A DNA stretch of 22,709 bases from Plakobranchus ocellatus (taxonomy: Eukaryota > Mollusca > Gastropoda > Plakobranchidae): NCBI GenBank assembly GCA_019648995.1, contig BLXT01008499.1, positions 592,494 to 615,202 of the forward strand, in the 5' to 3' direction. The position numbers and the translations under genes were made by a program. Under the pieces are notes generated by a model. It searched no databases. It was not told the DNA's origin and saw only the letters and a list, made by a program, of their open reading frames with translations. This document shows, one piece after another, positions 1 to 8,700 of the stretch (position 1 is the first letter of the stretch; every line of letters begins with the position of its first letter).

Positions 1-177
1 AAACCACCCCAACCCCTCCTCAGTCTGCAAGATGCACGCTGGGTCTTATGAAAAAAGGTGTAGCAAAGAGCGCCATGCATTTAAAAAGTTTGAAAAGTTT
101 GTTGCAGTGTTAATGCCCTTAGCGCCGCTAGACATCTAGACTAGGATTATTTCTGAGAGTATGACTGATCACAAATT
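1..177. other. Non-coding, nothing recognised
   Basis: There is no supported ORF, RNA gene or ARL5 last exon. It includes a short TCTAGA-type stretch near 128-146 that resembles the TAGATC motifs elsewhere in the window. Confidence 0.4.
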
Positions 178-275
178 GGCGAAATTCCGGATTTTGTGAT
201 AAAAATGCGGATTTCCGGAACGCAGGTCATTTTCTGGTAGAATTCCGGAATGAATCCGGAATTTCCGGAACGGTA
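178..275. repeat. Cluster of TTCCGGAA palindromes
   Basis: Three perfect copies of the self-complementary octamer TTCCGGAA (213-220, 243-250, 263-270) and two near copies (about 185-192 and 253-260) fall within 100 bases, in otherwise AT-rich sequence. The cluster directly abuts the 3' end of the reverse-transcriptase remnant, so it may be the LINE tail or a separate repeat. Confidence 0.7.
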
Positions 276-285
276 GGCATGTCTG

Positions 286-936
286 TTCTATGTAGCACTG
301 GAGGGCTCTTTTCCTCGTTTAGATGGAGATGTGTTTATTTGTCAGGATTGTTTTCATCTTTTGAAAGTTGATCTTTGCCTGAGCAGTTCTTGCTGATATT
401 TCTCTGTTTGTTTAGCCATCGTTTGAAATTATTGTTCCTAGATATTTGAACTTTTCCGTTTGTTTGAGTTTTACTTCATTGATGAATATATCACATTTTG
501 GGGATTCTTGTTTGCGACTGATTACCATCACTTCTGTCTTTTTACTGTTCATTTCTAACTCTTTCTTTCTGCTTTCTTCTTCAAGGATATCTAGAAGTTT
601 TTGCAGGTCTTCTTTGTTTTCAGCTATTAGCACTGTGTCGTCAACATATCTTAAGTTGTTTATGTTCTGCCCGCCCACCTTAATTCCTGGGTGATTCTCC
701 AAATTTCGCATGATTATCTCACTGTAGAGGGAGAAGAGATCTGGGGAGAGAACACAGCCTTGCCTAACGCCTCGTTTTACATCTTGAAATGTGCTGGTTT
801 TGTTTTCGATTCTCATCGCTGCTGTTTGTTCCCAGTTCATGGTTTTTATTATTCTTAAGTCTTTTCCATCAATGTTAAGTTGTTTCAATTGCGTTATTAT
901 CTCATCGTGGAAATGAAATAACAACCTTTTATTCAT
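286..936 (-). pseudogene. 5'-truncated, decayed LINE (non-LTR retrotransposon) reverse transcriptase
   Basis: This is the palm region of a non-LTR reverse transcriptase that copies LINE RNA at nicked target DNA. From 909 downward it shows HDEIITQL, then GVRQGCVLSPDLFSLYSEII (RT motifs 3-4), the catalytic block RYVDDTVLIAENKEDL (Y97-V-D-D100 of the open stretch), then LEMNSKKTEVMVI and KFKYLGTIISNDG. Past an in-frame TAA (412-414) the same frame continues with ISARTAQAKINFQKMKTIL and, after a second TAA (319-321), TRKRALQCYIE. The copy is therefore dead. The N-terminal endonuclease and most of the fingers are missing, as in ordinary 5'-truncated LINE copies. Many relatives have YADD where this has YVDD. 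I cannot assign the clade. It lies in the apparent last intron of ARL5, on the same strand. Confidence 0.88.
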
Positions 937-1455
937 AGATCTGCATGTTATAACTTTCTCTTTATAGGTCGAGAGAGTTGAATAACATGTCTGAGAAACA
1001 GATGTTGATTATCTTTTTCCTCACTGCTCATGGGAATACTTTAGAAACTTATTATTTTCTTTCTATCTCCAACTGTATTTGACTTTTATGCTATAAATCT
1101 CTCTCATGTGACTGCCGAGAAACCTTCCATATGGTAAGGGCAAATCATATACAAGACTTAAGCCACGCGAAGCAGTCCCACACAATGAGTCGAGTTGTGT
1201 TTGAATGATTGATTTTCAAGGAAAATAATTAACAAAAGGGCTGAAGTCTACTCTATGTGGGGAACTTTCTGTAGTCATGCTAGAGACTCATTGTACATAA
1301 AGCATTGGAAATTTTCAGTTCTTTACTTTAATATTTTGAATTAATCTCAGACCAGCAACTCCATTAATTTTGTGACACTACTATACATATATATATATAT
1401 ATATATATAATCTGCAATTTGTGAACAATTGTAAGGTGTGGTTTAATCTCGCTAC
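937..1455. other. Apparent last intron of ARL5 between exon 5 and the LINE fragment
   Basis: I looked on the minus strand for the expected C-terminal ARL5 helix and found none. The stretch holds an (AT)n tract at about 1385-1409 and otherwise nothing recognisable. Confidence 0.5.
1385..1409. repeat. (AT)n microsatellite
   Basis: About twelve uninterrupted AT/TA units lie about 45 bases past the ARL5 exon 5 donor. Confidence 0.9.
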
Positions 1456-1607
1456 CCCTCTCCAGTGAGGCCACAGCAAGCTTGTATATGCCACACATGG
1501 TCCTTGACAGCAGTTAAGTTCAACTGTTGTGAGATCTCTGCAGGTGACAGGCAGCCTTTGATGTCCTGCTTATTGGCATAAATGAGGACAGCTGCCTTTC
1601 TTAGATC
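1456..1607 (-). CDS. ARL5: ARL5 coding exon 5 (residues 114-163, NKQD and G5 motifs)
   Basis: The acceptor is CTCCTGCAG at 1616-1608. The exon encodes [15 protein letters not shown] (NKQD is the guanine-specificity motif) and [12 protein letters not shown]. The likely donor is GG followed by GTAGCG at 1455. It is weak compared with the GTAAG/GTAAT donors of the other exons. If the intron is retained, a stop (TAG at 1454-1452) follows at once. The split glycine codon would continue in a last exon encoding the C-terminal helix, which is not in the window. Confidence 0.92.
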
Positions 1608-4600
1608 CTGCAGGAGTAAAAAAGACGTTTTTGAAAAAATGTACTCATAACAATCTCGATGATTCATTTATTAACGCACAAAGTAATGCTGGCACAAACA
1701 TTTTGATGTGGTTCAATGTCTCATTTACCACTCAAAAAATGAGACCCTGGACTCTTCTGAACAATAATGTGAATGCAACCATTGTCTTTATGAATCATTA
1801 GCAGGATATTGTGTATTCCTATACTTTTTTTTTCTCTTAATTGGTCAAAATGTTGCACACAGTGTAGTTTGAAAGGACATTTGTCCAAGTTGTATGAATG
1901 AATTTGGCAAAATGTGAATGTCAAAAGCAGAGCAAGAAGATTGGGCTACATCAGAAAAAAATTGAAAGAAAGTGCATTCATTCAGTTTCTCTTACTTTCT
2001 CTATTAAACTAGAGGAGATGAAAAGAGGCTTTCATTTAATTTGAAAGAATTTGTCGAGTCAAAGAAACCTTATATTTCCTAATTGTTTTTTCTTTTCTTA
2101 TTTCATTCCTATGCAATAAAAAATTTCTCACATTCATGGGTCATATTTATAATTTGACTCTGCATGACATTAGGATGATGAATTTAGAAAAAAAAAAATT
2201 GTTATTAATCTACTTTCCAATGAGTTTGCTCCTTTCTCACATGATGAGCATTAAAGATAAGTGACTATGAAGACCAGTTTAAGTTAGTTGAGAGTTAGTT
2301 TGCCTTTGCAATTCTTTTTTTTATTCTACAAAAATTCAAACCCCTCAATATCTTGGGACACAAAAATAATGTCTTTGGCTGATTTTCACAATAAAGCTTC
2401 CTAAACGCTCTTCATAGCTACCTGAATGATTTAAAAACTTTAAGCATGATTGCCAGCCCAGACTGAGTGGTATAAAGAAATACATTTTCAACCTCACATG
2501 AATTCTTTCCTAGGATGGAGACAAAAAGAAAAAGTTTTATAAAGTGTTGATAACTTCACTGTATATGATGATTACCTCATGAGCAAGCATTTTATACAGC
2601 TCTTCCTTGGTGATAGACAAACGTTCTCGATCAGTGCTGTCAATTACCATAATGACAAACTGAAAAAAGATGTAAACAAAGGCTTTATCATGCAGTGAAA
2701 ATACTGTTAAAAACAATTCACTGGAGTCTGTTAATAGGTTTCACAAAAAAATAAATAAAGAAATAAATAAATAAACAGAACAAAAAAAAGTTAGCATATC
2801 TTTCTATCCGACAAACACAATCCCTGACCCAATAATACAAAATGAATCTTTTGTAAGTATTTTAATTATGACGTTTTGATACTCTTGGAAATGCTTTCAA
2901 TTCCTTTTCAAAAGATGAAATAATTTTTGCTCTAGCACAATTCTATGCAAAGTTAAGCCTGTTTAAAATTATCGAACTAGGCAGATTAAAAATTATTAAG
3001 TTTTTAATCGCATTGAAAAATTAGTAATTTTCAAAATTAAAAAATCTTCAGCAACTAGAGTTTAACTTTACTTTTAGAATTATAACCTTACTCTCAATGC
3101 TATATCAATTTCAAGATGTTTAGAAATGGTTAAACTTTTCATAAAGGCAAAACAAAAACCAATACCTGGTTGGTATTCCTTCTATGACAAAATACCACAG
3201 CTTTCATTTATTTTTTCAAATAAACCAAAAAACTGGATAAAAGTGTATTTAAGGTTTAACAAGTTTAAGATTCCAATTGTTCACATTTTTTGCCAGCATG
3301 TTTACCAATATGTGTATCTTTAAGCTAAATCCTTTCTGCTTAAATTAGGATTTTCACATGCCTGTATTCATATTTCTATTCATAAATAACATTTTAATTA
3401 ATATTCATGACAACAAATTACCTCTGAGTTAGTGTAGTATGTGTTCCAAGATGCTCGTAAAGACTCTTGGCCACCGATGTCCCACATGAGAAAATGAATA
3501 TTTTTCCAAACCACCTCTTCCACGTTGCTGCCAATTGTTGGTGAAGTGTGCACCACTTCATTCATCAAGCTGGAAAAGTTCAGAAACACCAATGCAAAAG
3601 TGAGATTTTAATGTATCTGCACAACAGAAAAAAAATCCACTCTTTAAAAAAGTCATCACTATATTCACAGTGCACTCTCCTTATGTTAATCCAACACAAG
3701 CAATAAATAATCAAGCCAGAATAAATCGGTGTTTTCTTTTAAAGTCTAAATTTTAATCATGATTGCAAAATATTAATTTTTTTTTAATAACTAAGGATAA
3801 AAAAGTAAAATAAATGAGCTATGATATCAATTGAATTGAAAGAGTATTTTTATAACATGAAAACTTTGTCTAATGGATTAAGGTGAATGCTAGTAAAAAA
3901 AAAAAAAAAAAAGAAAAAGAACAAGGAAAAATTTAAGTTTCTCATTTGACAATCACTTTTAAAAATAATTTTAAAATATTGTGAATTAGATTTTTTTGAG
4001 ATACGCAATATTATTAAAGGCATACCACATTCATATCAATAAAACTTACTGAGAAACAGCTGTTACTCAGGTTGCATTAGGAAAAAGCACAGTAGTAGAA
4101 TTTGAAGTCAGGAGGTCTGGTATATACATTAAAAAAAGTTATTTCTTTGTTGCTATAAATTTTTATTTAGGTACATCCAAGGAAAAAAAACCAGAAACAC
4201 TTACAACTGGTAGAGAATGGTTGTTTTTCCAGCATTGTCGAGGCCAACAATAATAATTTTGTGCTCTGAAAGGAAAAACAAATAAAAAAAAAAAAAAAAG
4301 AAGTACTAACCAAGTCAATCATTCAGACCATTAACTTTGGCAACTGTTATAAATACATTCCTATTTTTTTTAAACAAACGGGCTCATTTTCTGGATCAAG
4401 TTTTTTGCAATTTTCTCTACCCAGATTAACATACTATAACTATTCAAAGCTTTCTAAATAACTAAATTATTTAAACTGAACTTTATTTGCTGGTTTTTGT
4501 CTTAGTCACTAGCAATGGTTTAATTTTTTTTTTTTTTTTTTTTTTTTTTCTGACAGTCAGGGACAAACCTATTTTATTCACTTCCTTTGTCATTACATCT

Positions 4601-5631
4601 TCAGACCCATAAGTGAGAGGGGAGGCAATCAAGATAATCTAGCACGTCGCAGCAATAGAGCCTGTTAAAAATTCCTATTTACACTCAAAAATTTTGAAAG
4701 GGTCACTCAATGATTATCTTTTAATATCATCAGCTTGATAAATAATGGTCTATTTCAAAATCAGCAGTTCTGAGAAAAACTGAAAAAAACTATGCTGTGT
4801 TAAAAATTATGCGTGGATCTCAGGTAAGTTTTTTAAACTACAATGCAAATATCATGAATGTCCTTGGTCGTTAAATTTCGATCTATGAGATCTATCCAAA
4901 ATGAAATGCTCATTTTGAGATAGACCATTTTTCAACCACAGAAAATGAGATAGACCATTTTGCAACCACAGGATAATGAGGTACACCGAATTGACCTTTA
5001 AAATCAGCTGTTTAGATAGACAAATCTGCATATAAATAAATTAAAATCATTTAGTTTGGGCCGAGCCAATTTTTTTTCCACTAGAACACAGATAAAAAGA
5101 GAATTTGTCAAAGATTTTTTTACACATCAAGCTAAGTAAAATATAAAATATATCAAACACTTGTCATTGAGTAAATGAATCAGTCATCTCATTTTTTTCA
5201 AATAATTCCTAACTTTGTTTTTTTACTTTCAAATATATACATTATAACAGAATCTCTTCTTCTCCTTTTCATTTTCATCTTTTTTGTTCCTCCAACTTAA
5301 TTTGTTTATTTTTATCTAGTTTCCTGATTTGAGTCTTTCACAATGATAGTGGGGGAAAAAAACCCACATTTTTAGTAATTGAGATCTTACGAGAGAAAAC
5401 AAATTGAACAGTTCAAATTTTTTTTTCATCTCAGACCTCTCACTTTGAAAGTCCTCCTGAAATTAAATGTACCTAAAAACATATAAAACTTAAAGAAATG
5501 AAAAAACAAAGTGAAGATATCTGCAATAATTATTATTTTAATAGGGGAAAAGGAGATCAAAATGCAAAATGTAAACTAAACTTACCTTCATTAGTAAACA
5601 GGCTCCATATTTTGGAGAAAAGAATACCCAT
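1456..5631 (-). CDS. ARL5: ARL5-type ARF-like small GTPase, five of about six coding exons, C-terminus missing
   Basis: ARL5 GTPases act at the trans-Golgi network, where the GTP form helps recruit the GARP tether for endosome-to-Golgi traffic (family knowledge). Seen here: five exons at 5586-5631, 4205-4265, 3422-3569, 2576-2659 and 1456-1607. They join in frame to give residues 1-163. Gly2 follows the start Met, the usual N-myristoylation position. The P-loop GLDNAGKT is at 23-30, switch I PTIGSNVE at 46-53 (the Ser after Gly is ARL5-like, where ARFs have Phe), WDIGGQE at 65-71 with Gln70, NKQD at 125-128, and a G5 region QACCGLTGE at 155-163. The family is about 179 residues long, so about 15 are missing. 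No exon for them was found between 1455 and 1, so it probably lies beyond the left edge. The frame is intact and all four internal junctions agree in phase. ARL5 rather than ARF1 or ARL1 is supported along the whole length. Confidence 0.93.
1608..2575 (-). other. ARL5 intron 4
   Basis: It is AT-rich with a GTAATC donor and a CTCCTGCAG acceptor. No coding or RNA feature is recognised inside. Confidence 0.85.
2576..2659 (-). CDS. ARL5: ARL5 coding exon 4 (residues 86-113)
   Basis: This is an 84-base exon in phase 0 on both sides. It is bounded by a T-rich tract ending in CAG and by a GTAATC donor. It encodes [20 protein letters not shown] and then the LYKMLAHE helix, which is typical of ARL5 ([20 protein letters not shown]). 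Confidence 0.95.
2660..3421 (-). other. ARL5 intron 3
   Basis: It is AT-rich. The acceptor end is a T-rich tract (minus strand), and an AAAT-type repeat sits at about 2749-2776. A short plus-strand open frame at 3126-3323 has no recognisable protein features. Confidence 0.85.
2749..2776. repeat. (AAAT)n-like microsatellite
   Basis: AAATAAATAAAG-type tetranucleotide units with one interruption, lying in ARL5 intron 3. Confidence 0.8.
3422..3569 (-). CDS. ARL5: ARL5 coding exon 3 (residues 36-85, switch I and II)
   Basis: The acceptor is CCAG ending at 3570 and the donor is GTAAT from 3421. The exon encodes [17 protein letters not shown] and [20 protein letters not shown]. It therefore holds switch I Thr47, the DIGGQE element and the interswitch. 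The 148 bases complete the split Phe36 codon and end exactly on the Glu85 codon. Confidence 0.95.
3570..4204 (-). other. ARL5 intron 2
   Basis: It is AT-rich with a long A tract near 3895-3912 (plus strand). No other feature is recognised. Confidence 0.85.
4205..4265 (-). CDS. ARL5: ARL5 coding exon 2 (residues 16-36, P-loop)
   Basis: The acceptor is a TTTCAG at 4271-4266 and the donor is GTAAG from 4204. The exon encodes the first beta strand and the Walker A motif GLDNAGKT (residues 23-30). It continues to TTILYQ and carries two bases of Phe36. Phase 1 in and phase 2 out match both neighbours. Confidence 0.93.
4524..4700 (-). mobile_element. Possible retrotransposed 3' end (poly(A) tail with polyadenylation signal)
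   Basis: On the minus strand an AATAAA (4578-4573) is followed 23 bases later by an uninterrupted run of 26 A (4549-4524). That is the spacing and layout of a polyadenylated RNA copied into the genome (a SINE, LINE tail or processed retrocopy). The body to the right has no recognisable coding sequence, so its extent (given as about 4700) and source are guesses. I could not find a convincing target-site duplication. Confidence 0.4.
4917..4987. repeat. 30-bp tandem repeat, about 2.3 copies
   Basis: Units start at 4917, 4947 and 4978. Each begins GAGATAGACCATTTT followed by CAACCACAG (the last copy is partial: GAGGTACACC). The first two copies differ at only a few positions. The repeat lies in ARL5 intron 1. 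Confidence 0.8.
5586..5631 (-). CDS. ARL5: ARL5 coding exon 1 (start codon, residues 1-15)
   Basis: The exon encodes [15 protein letters not shown] plus one base of the next codon. It ends at a GTAAG donor (5585 downward). The start is chosen because MGILF..IW.LF is the ARL5 N-terminal amphipathic helix, and Gly2 must follow Met for myristoylation. Non-coding 5' exons may exist further to the right and cannot be recognised. Confidence 0.92.
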
Positions 5632-6723
5632 TGCAAGGTATGTACAGGAATGGAAGATGATCTTTAAATTTTATGATATATTTTAAGTCAATGCTTCACA
5701 GACATGTCCATATATGACTCATAAAAAACAATACTATATCTGTTATATCTGTTTCTATTGAGTTTAGATGCATTTAAAACAGGTCACTCCTGTAAATATA
5801 CTTTAAGAAATCACTCAACTGATTTTTTCATTTAAACTCCTACACTAATTACTATGTACGAAATAAAATTAATGTATATCTGAAATTTAAAAAAATTATT
5901 ACAATTTAATAATTTATGTAAAGAAATGTTATAAATAATGAAAAAAAAAACAAAATCAGAATTACTTCTCCCTTTTCAGATACACGAGCCCGATCTCAGA
6001 ATATAAACTTTGTCAACATACAGTCATTGACTGTTTTGAAGAATTATAGATAAATAATTATTGATAATGTCTACACATACACACATATATCCCTTCACTC
6101 CTTTCATTGTGACACCCCCAGTTCTTCATGATTCGCCAGTATATTCTCTTTCCTGACTGCAATAGGCAAGCGGAAGTTTTTTTGTTTTTTTTTAAACATT
6201 TATATCAACCTTGCGATACAATTTTTTTTAAAAACTTGTCACATAATCTACCTACTAGATCTATTAAAAATGATATCTTATATTTTTAGACCCATAGCTA
6301 GATCTTGTAATACACAAATTATACATTTAAGCTACATAATGAGCATACTGACGTCTATAAACCTATATATAGTTTTCGCAGAACCCATATTGTGTCAAAA
6401 GATTTCTTATGGCTAGCCTTAAAGAACATGCACCTATCTCCTATAGAGGTAGACTTAAAAATGTGTTCAGTCTTAGAAATTCTGTAATGAAACGTATGCC
6501 ATAGTGGAAAACTGTTTTCCAATTTTCCTTTTATTTTTTGGCTTTGTTTAATTCATGCGTCCTTTGCCTTCAAGTTTGAATTCTATTTAAAAGCATAGCA
6601 CATTAGTATCTTTGTCTAGATCTATCATTCAATCTTGAAATGAACCCATTTAATAAGGGGGTGTTCAGCTGGCTCGTTACATCAGTGTTAACTCTAAAAA
6701 GTCACCTAATCTAATATAGACAA

Positions 6724-6828
6724 GATCTAGAATCTAGACTCTAGATCTAGATCTAGATCTAAATAGAGATCTCAATCTAAAATCGGGATCTACTCTAGAC
6801 TAGATCTAGATCTAGATCTGAATCTAGG
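6724..6828. repeat. TAGATC/TCTAGA hexamer array
   Basis: Repeated AGATCTAG units, some perfect in tandem (around 6741-6760 and 6800-6819) and some separated by short spacers. The same motif recurs singly at 7384-7400, 7601-7620, 11941-11950, 19868-19876, 22362-22376 and 22496-22510. Confidence 0.85.
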
Positions 6829-7004
6829 CCTGATTAGAATAAGGCTGGATATGACTAAGACGTTTAGACCTAAATAGAGTCTATATATAAGACTTAATAC
6901 ATATACTGAAAATTTAATAGACTAGACCTGGAAATATATCTAGATCAAAATCTTTTATAATATGAGCTCACTCAACAAAATCAAGGGTAACACACAAGAC
7001 TTTC

Positions 7005-7110
7005 GGCCTAACTAACAAGATGTTGATCAAGAACCGGAAATCAGTCGATGTGTCGATGAAAACATCAGAATCTACGAATACTGCGCCGACGACAAAATAA
7101 ATAACTACAT
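7005..7110. promoter_or_regulatory. CpG-containing patch, possible divergent promoter or 5' exon
   Basis: In very AT-rich flanks this stretch has several CpG dinucleotides (cggc, ccgg, tcgatg, gcgccgacgac) and an ETS-like AACCGGAAAT. It lies between two genes that point away from each other, where a shared promoter or 5' UTR would be expected. No TATA box or matching splice sites confirm this. Confidence 0.2.
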
Positions 7111-7600
7111 TAAACGTTGGCAATATAAAACTCTTCCATCATTGAAAACTGTAAACATAATTTTTGAAAATAATTATAAGCTTTTGAAGTTTTCAAATCG
7201 AATTTTGGATGGTACTTGAAAAAAAAATAAACAAAAAAAAACATAATTAAGTGAGCATCAAACTAAATTGCGACTGCTGCTTTCAGTATGAAGTTCCAAA
7301 ATCAGGAACATTTTGTGAATGCCTTCCCTTTGATTCTCAAACAAATCTCTCTCACTCCATCTGAAATCTAAAATCCAAATTTCTAGATTCTAGATAGCGT
7401 GTAGACTAGATGTAGATGTAGATTATAAATACTGAAGAATCAAAATATAGGATGGGAACTAAGATTCAGTCTAGCACCGGGGCCTAACACCTTCAACTTC
7501 AGAGTAATAGTTATAGATCAGGATCGAAAATCAGAAGGTATTTAAAAACCTTTTGAAGGATTGTTTACCGGTACTTACATTCTCAAGAGCTAACTTCAAA

Positions 7601-7616
7601 ATTCTAGATCTAGAAT
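7601..7616. repeat. 16-bp perfect palindrome ATTCTAGATCTAGAAT
   Basis: The sequence equals its own reverse complement over 16 bases. It belongs to the TAGATC motif family of this window, so it is probably a product of that repeat. Confidence 0.8.
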
Positions 7617-8493
7617 CTAGATTCTATTTTATCACCAATTTTAGTTGCTTCCGAAGGAGCTCCTTGGGTTACTCTGGTAAGACTTCCTCTCACTTGTCAA
7701 GGTTTGGAATTAAACATTGAGTCAATAGTACTTTCTGTAATCTACCTTCTGGAATAAATGTTTAAGCAGAATATCGTCTAAAGACTCTTTTGATGTCAGA
7801 AACCATCCATTGTTATCCACTCAATAGGAGCTGGTGCCCGTCAAAGCAAATTGTTTCTCCATGAACCCAAAAGAGGGGGAGCTAATTTGGCTCTGGCTCT
7901 ATAACGCTTGGTATTCAATGTTTGTCTTCTTCAAAGTATCAAACTAGTTCATATATAAAGCTTCATCAGCCCTTTTTTTTTCTTTTCTTTCTTCCTTTTT
8001 TAAAAAATTTTTGGGTGACATTTATTAATAATTTGTGAAATTTTTAAGAGAGAAATTTTATTTTAAGAGGTGTGCTAATTTGAATCGAAATATTCATTAC
8101 ATTGACATTGCCTCTTAACTAGATTTAGTATCTACAAACTAGATACGTTTAGATTAAAGTTCTTACATGTAAGGCGTACTACTACTACTTAAGTACTAGA
8201 TTGAAAAAAAAAAATCCAATCTTTCTGAATCTAGTCTCATTACAGAATGTAAAAACTTCGAGTGCACAAAACAATCAGAACATTCTGTTAAATAACTGGC
8301 CATTTGCTGGTTAAACCTGCTAGTTTCAATTTTTTTTTACCTTTTTGTCTTTTTTACATTATCTTGGAAATCTTACTTTTTTTTTTAAACCGAGTTCCAC
8401 AAAAAAAAAAAAAAATCCCGATCAGACAGTTCTTTTTAAACAGTTTTTTTTTAACTCCTAATAACATTTTACACAATCATAAGATCAGGCTTA

Positions 8494-8511
8494 TGATATA
8501 TATATATATAT
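8494..8511. repeat. (AT)n microsatellite
   Basis: About eight AT units. Confidence 0.85.
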
Positions 8512-8595
8512 CGTATAGATGTTCAGAATCGCAGCATCTCTTCAGGCCTCTAAGTGTGAAAAGTTTGTAGAAATTGCCAATAAACACCAACTATA

Positions 8596-8700
8596 TTGTT
8601 TATTGTTATTATTAATATTTTTATTCTTATTATTATTAGTAGTATTAGTATTGTTATTGTTGTTCTTGTTCTTGTTAATGCTATTGTTTTGTTGTTTGTT
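8596..8700. repeat. Imperfect TTA/TTG trinucleotide-rich stretch
   Basis: Interspersed TTATTATTA, TTGTTGTT and TTCTTGTT units. They explain the Leu-rich open frame seen here on the plus strand. Confidence 0.7.

Larger units (their letters stand above)
4266..5585 (-). other. ARL5 intron 1
   Basis: This is the largest ARL5 intron in the window. It holds a poly(T) tract with an apparent retrocopy 3' end at 4524-4580 and a 30-bp tandem repeat at 4917-4987. The remainder is AT-rich and featureless. Confidence 0.8.

Noticed and set aside
446..694. Plus-strand open frame opposite the reverse transcriptase
   Set aside because: It is the complement of a clear RT coding frame and has no features of its own.
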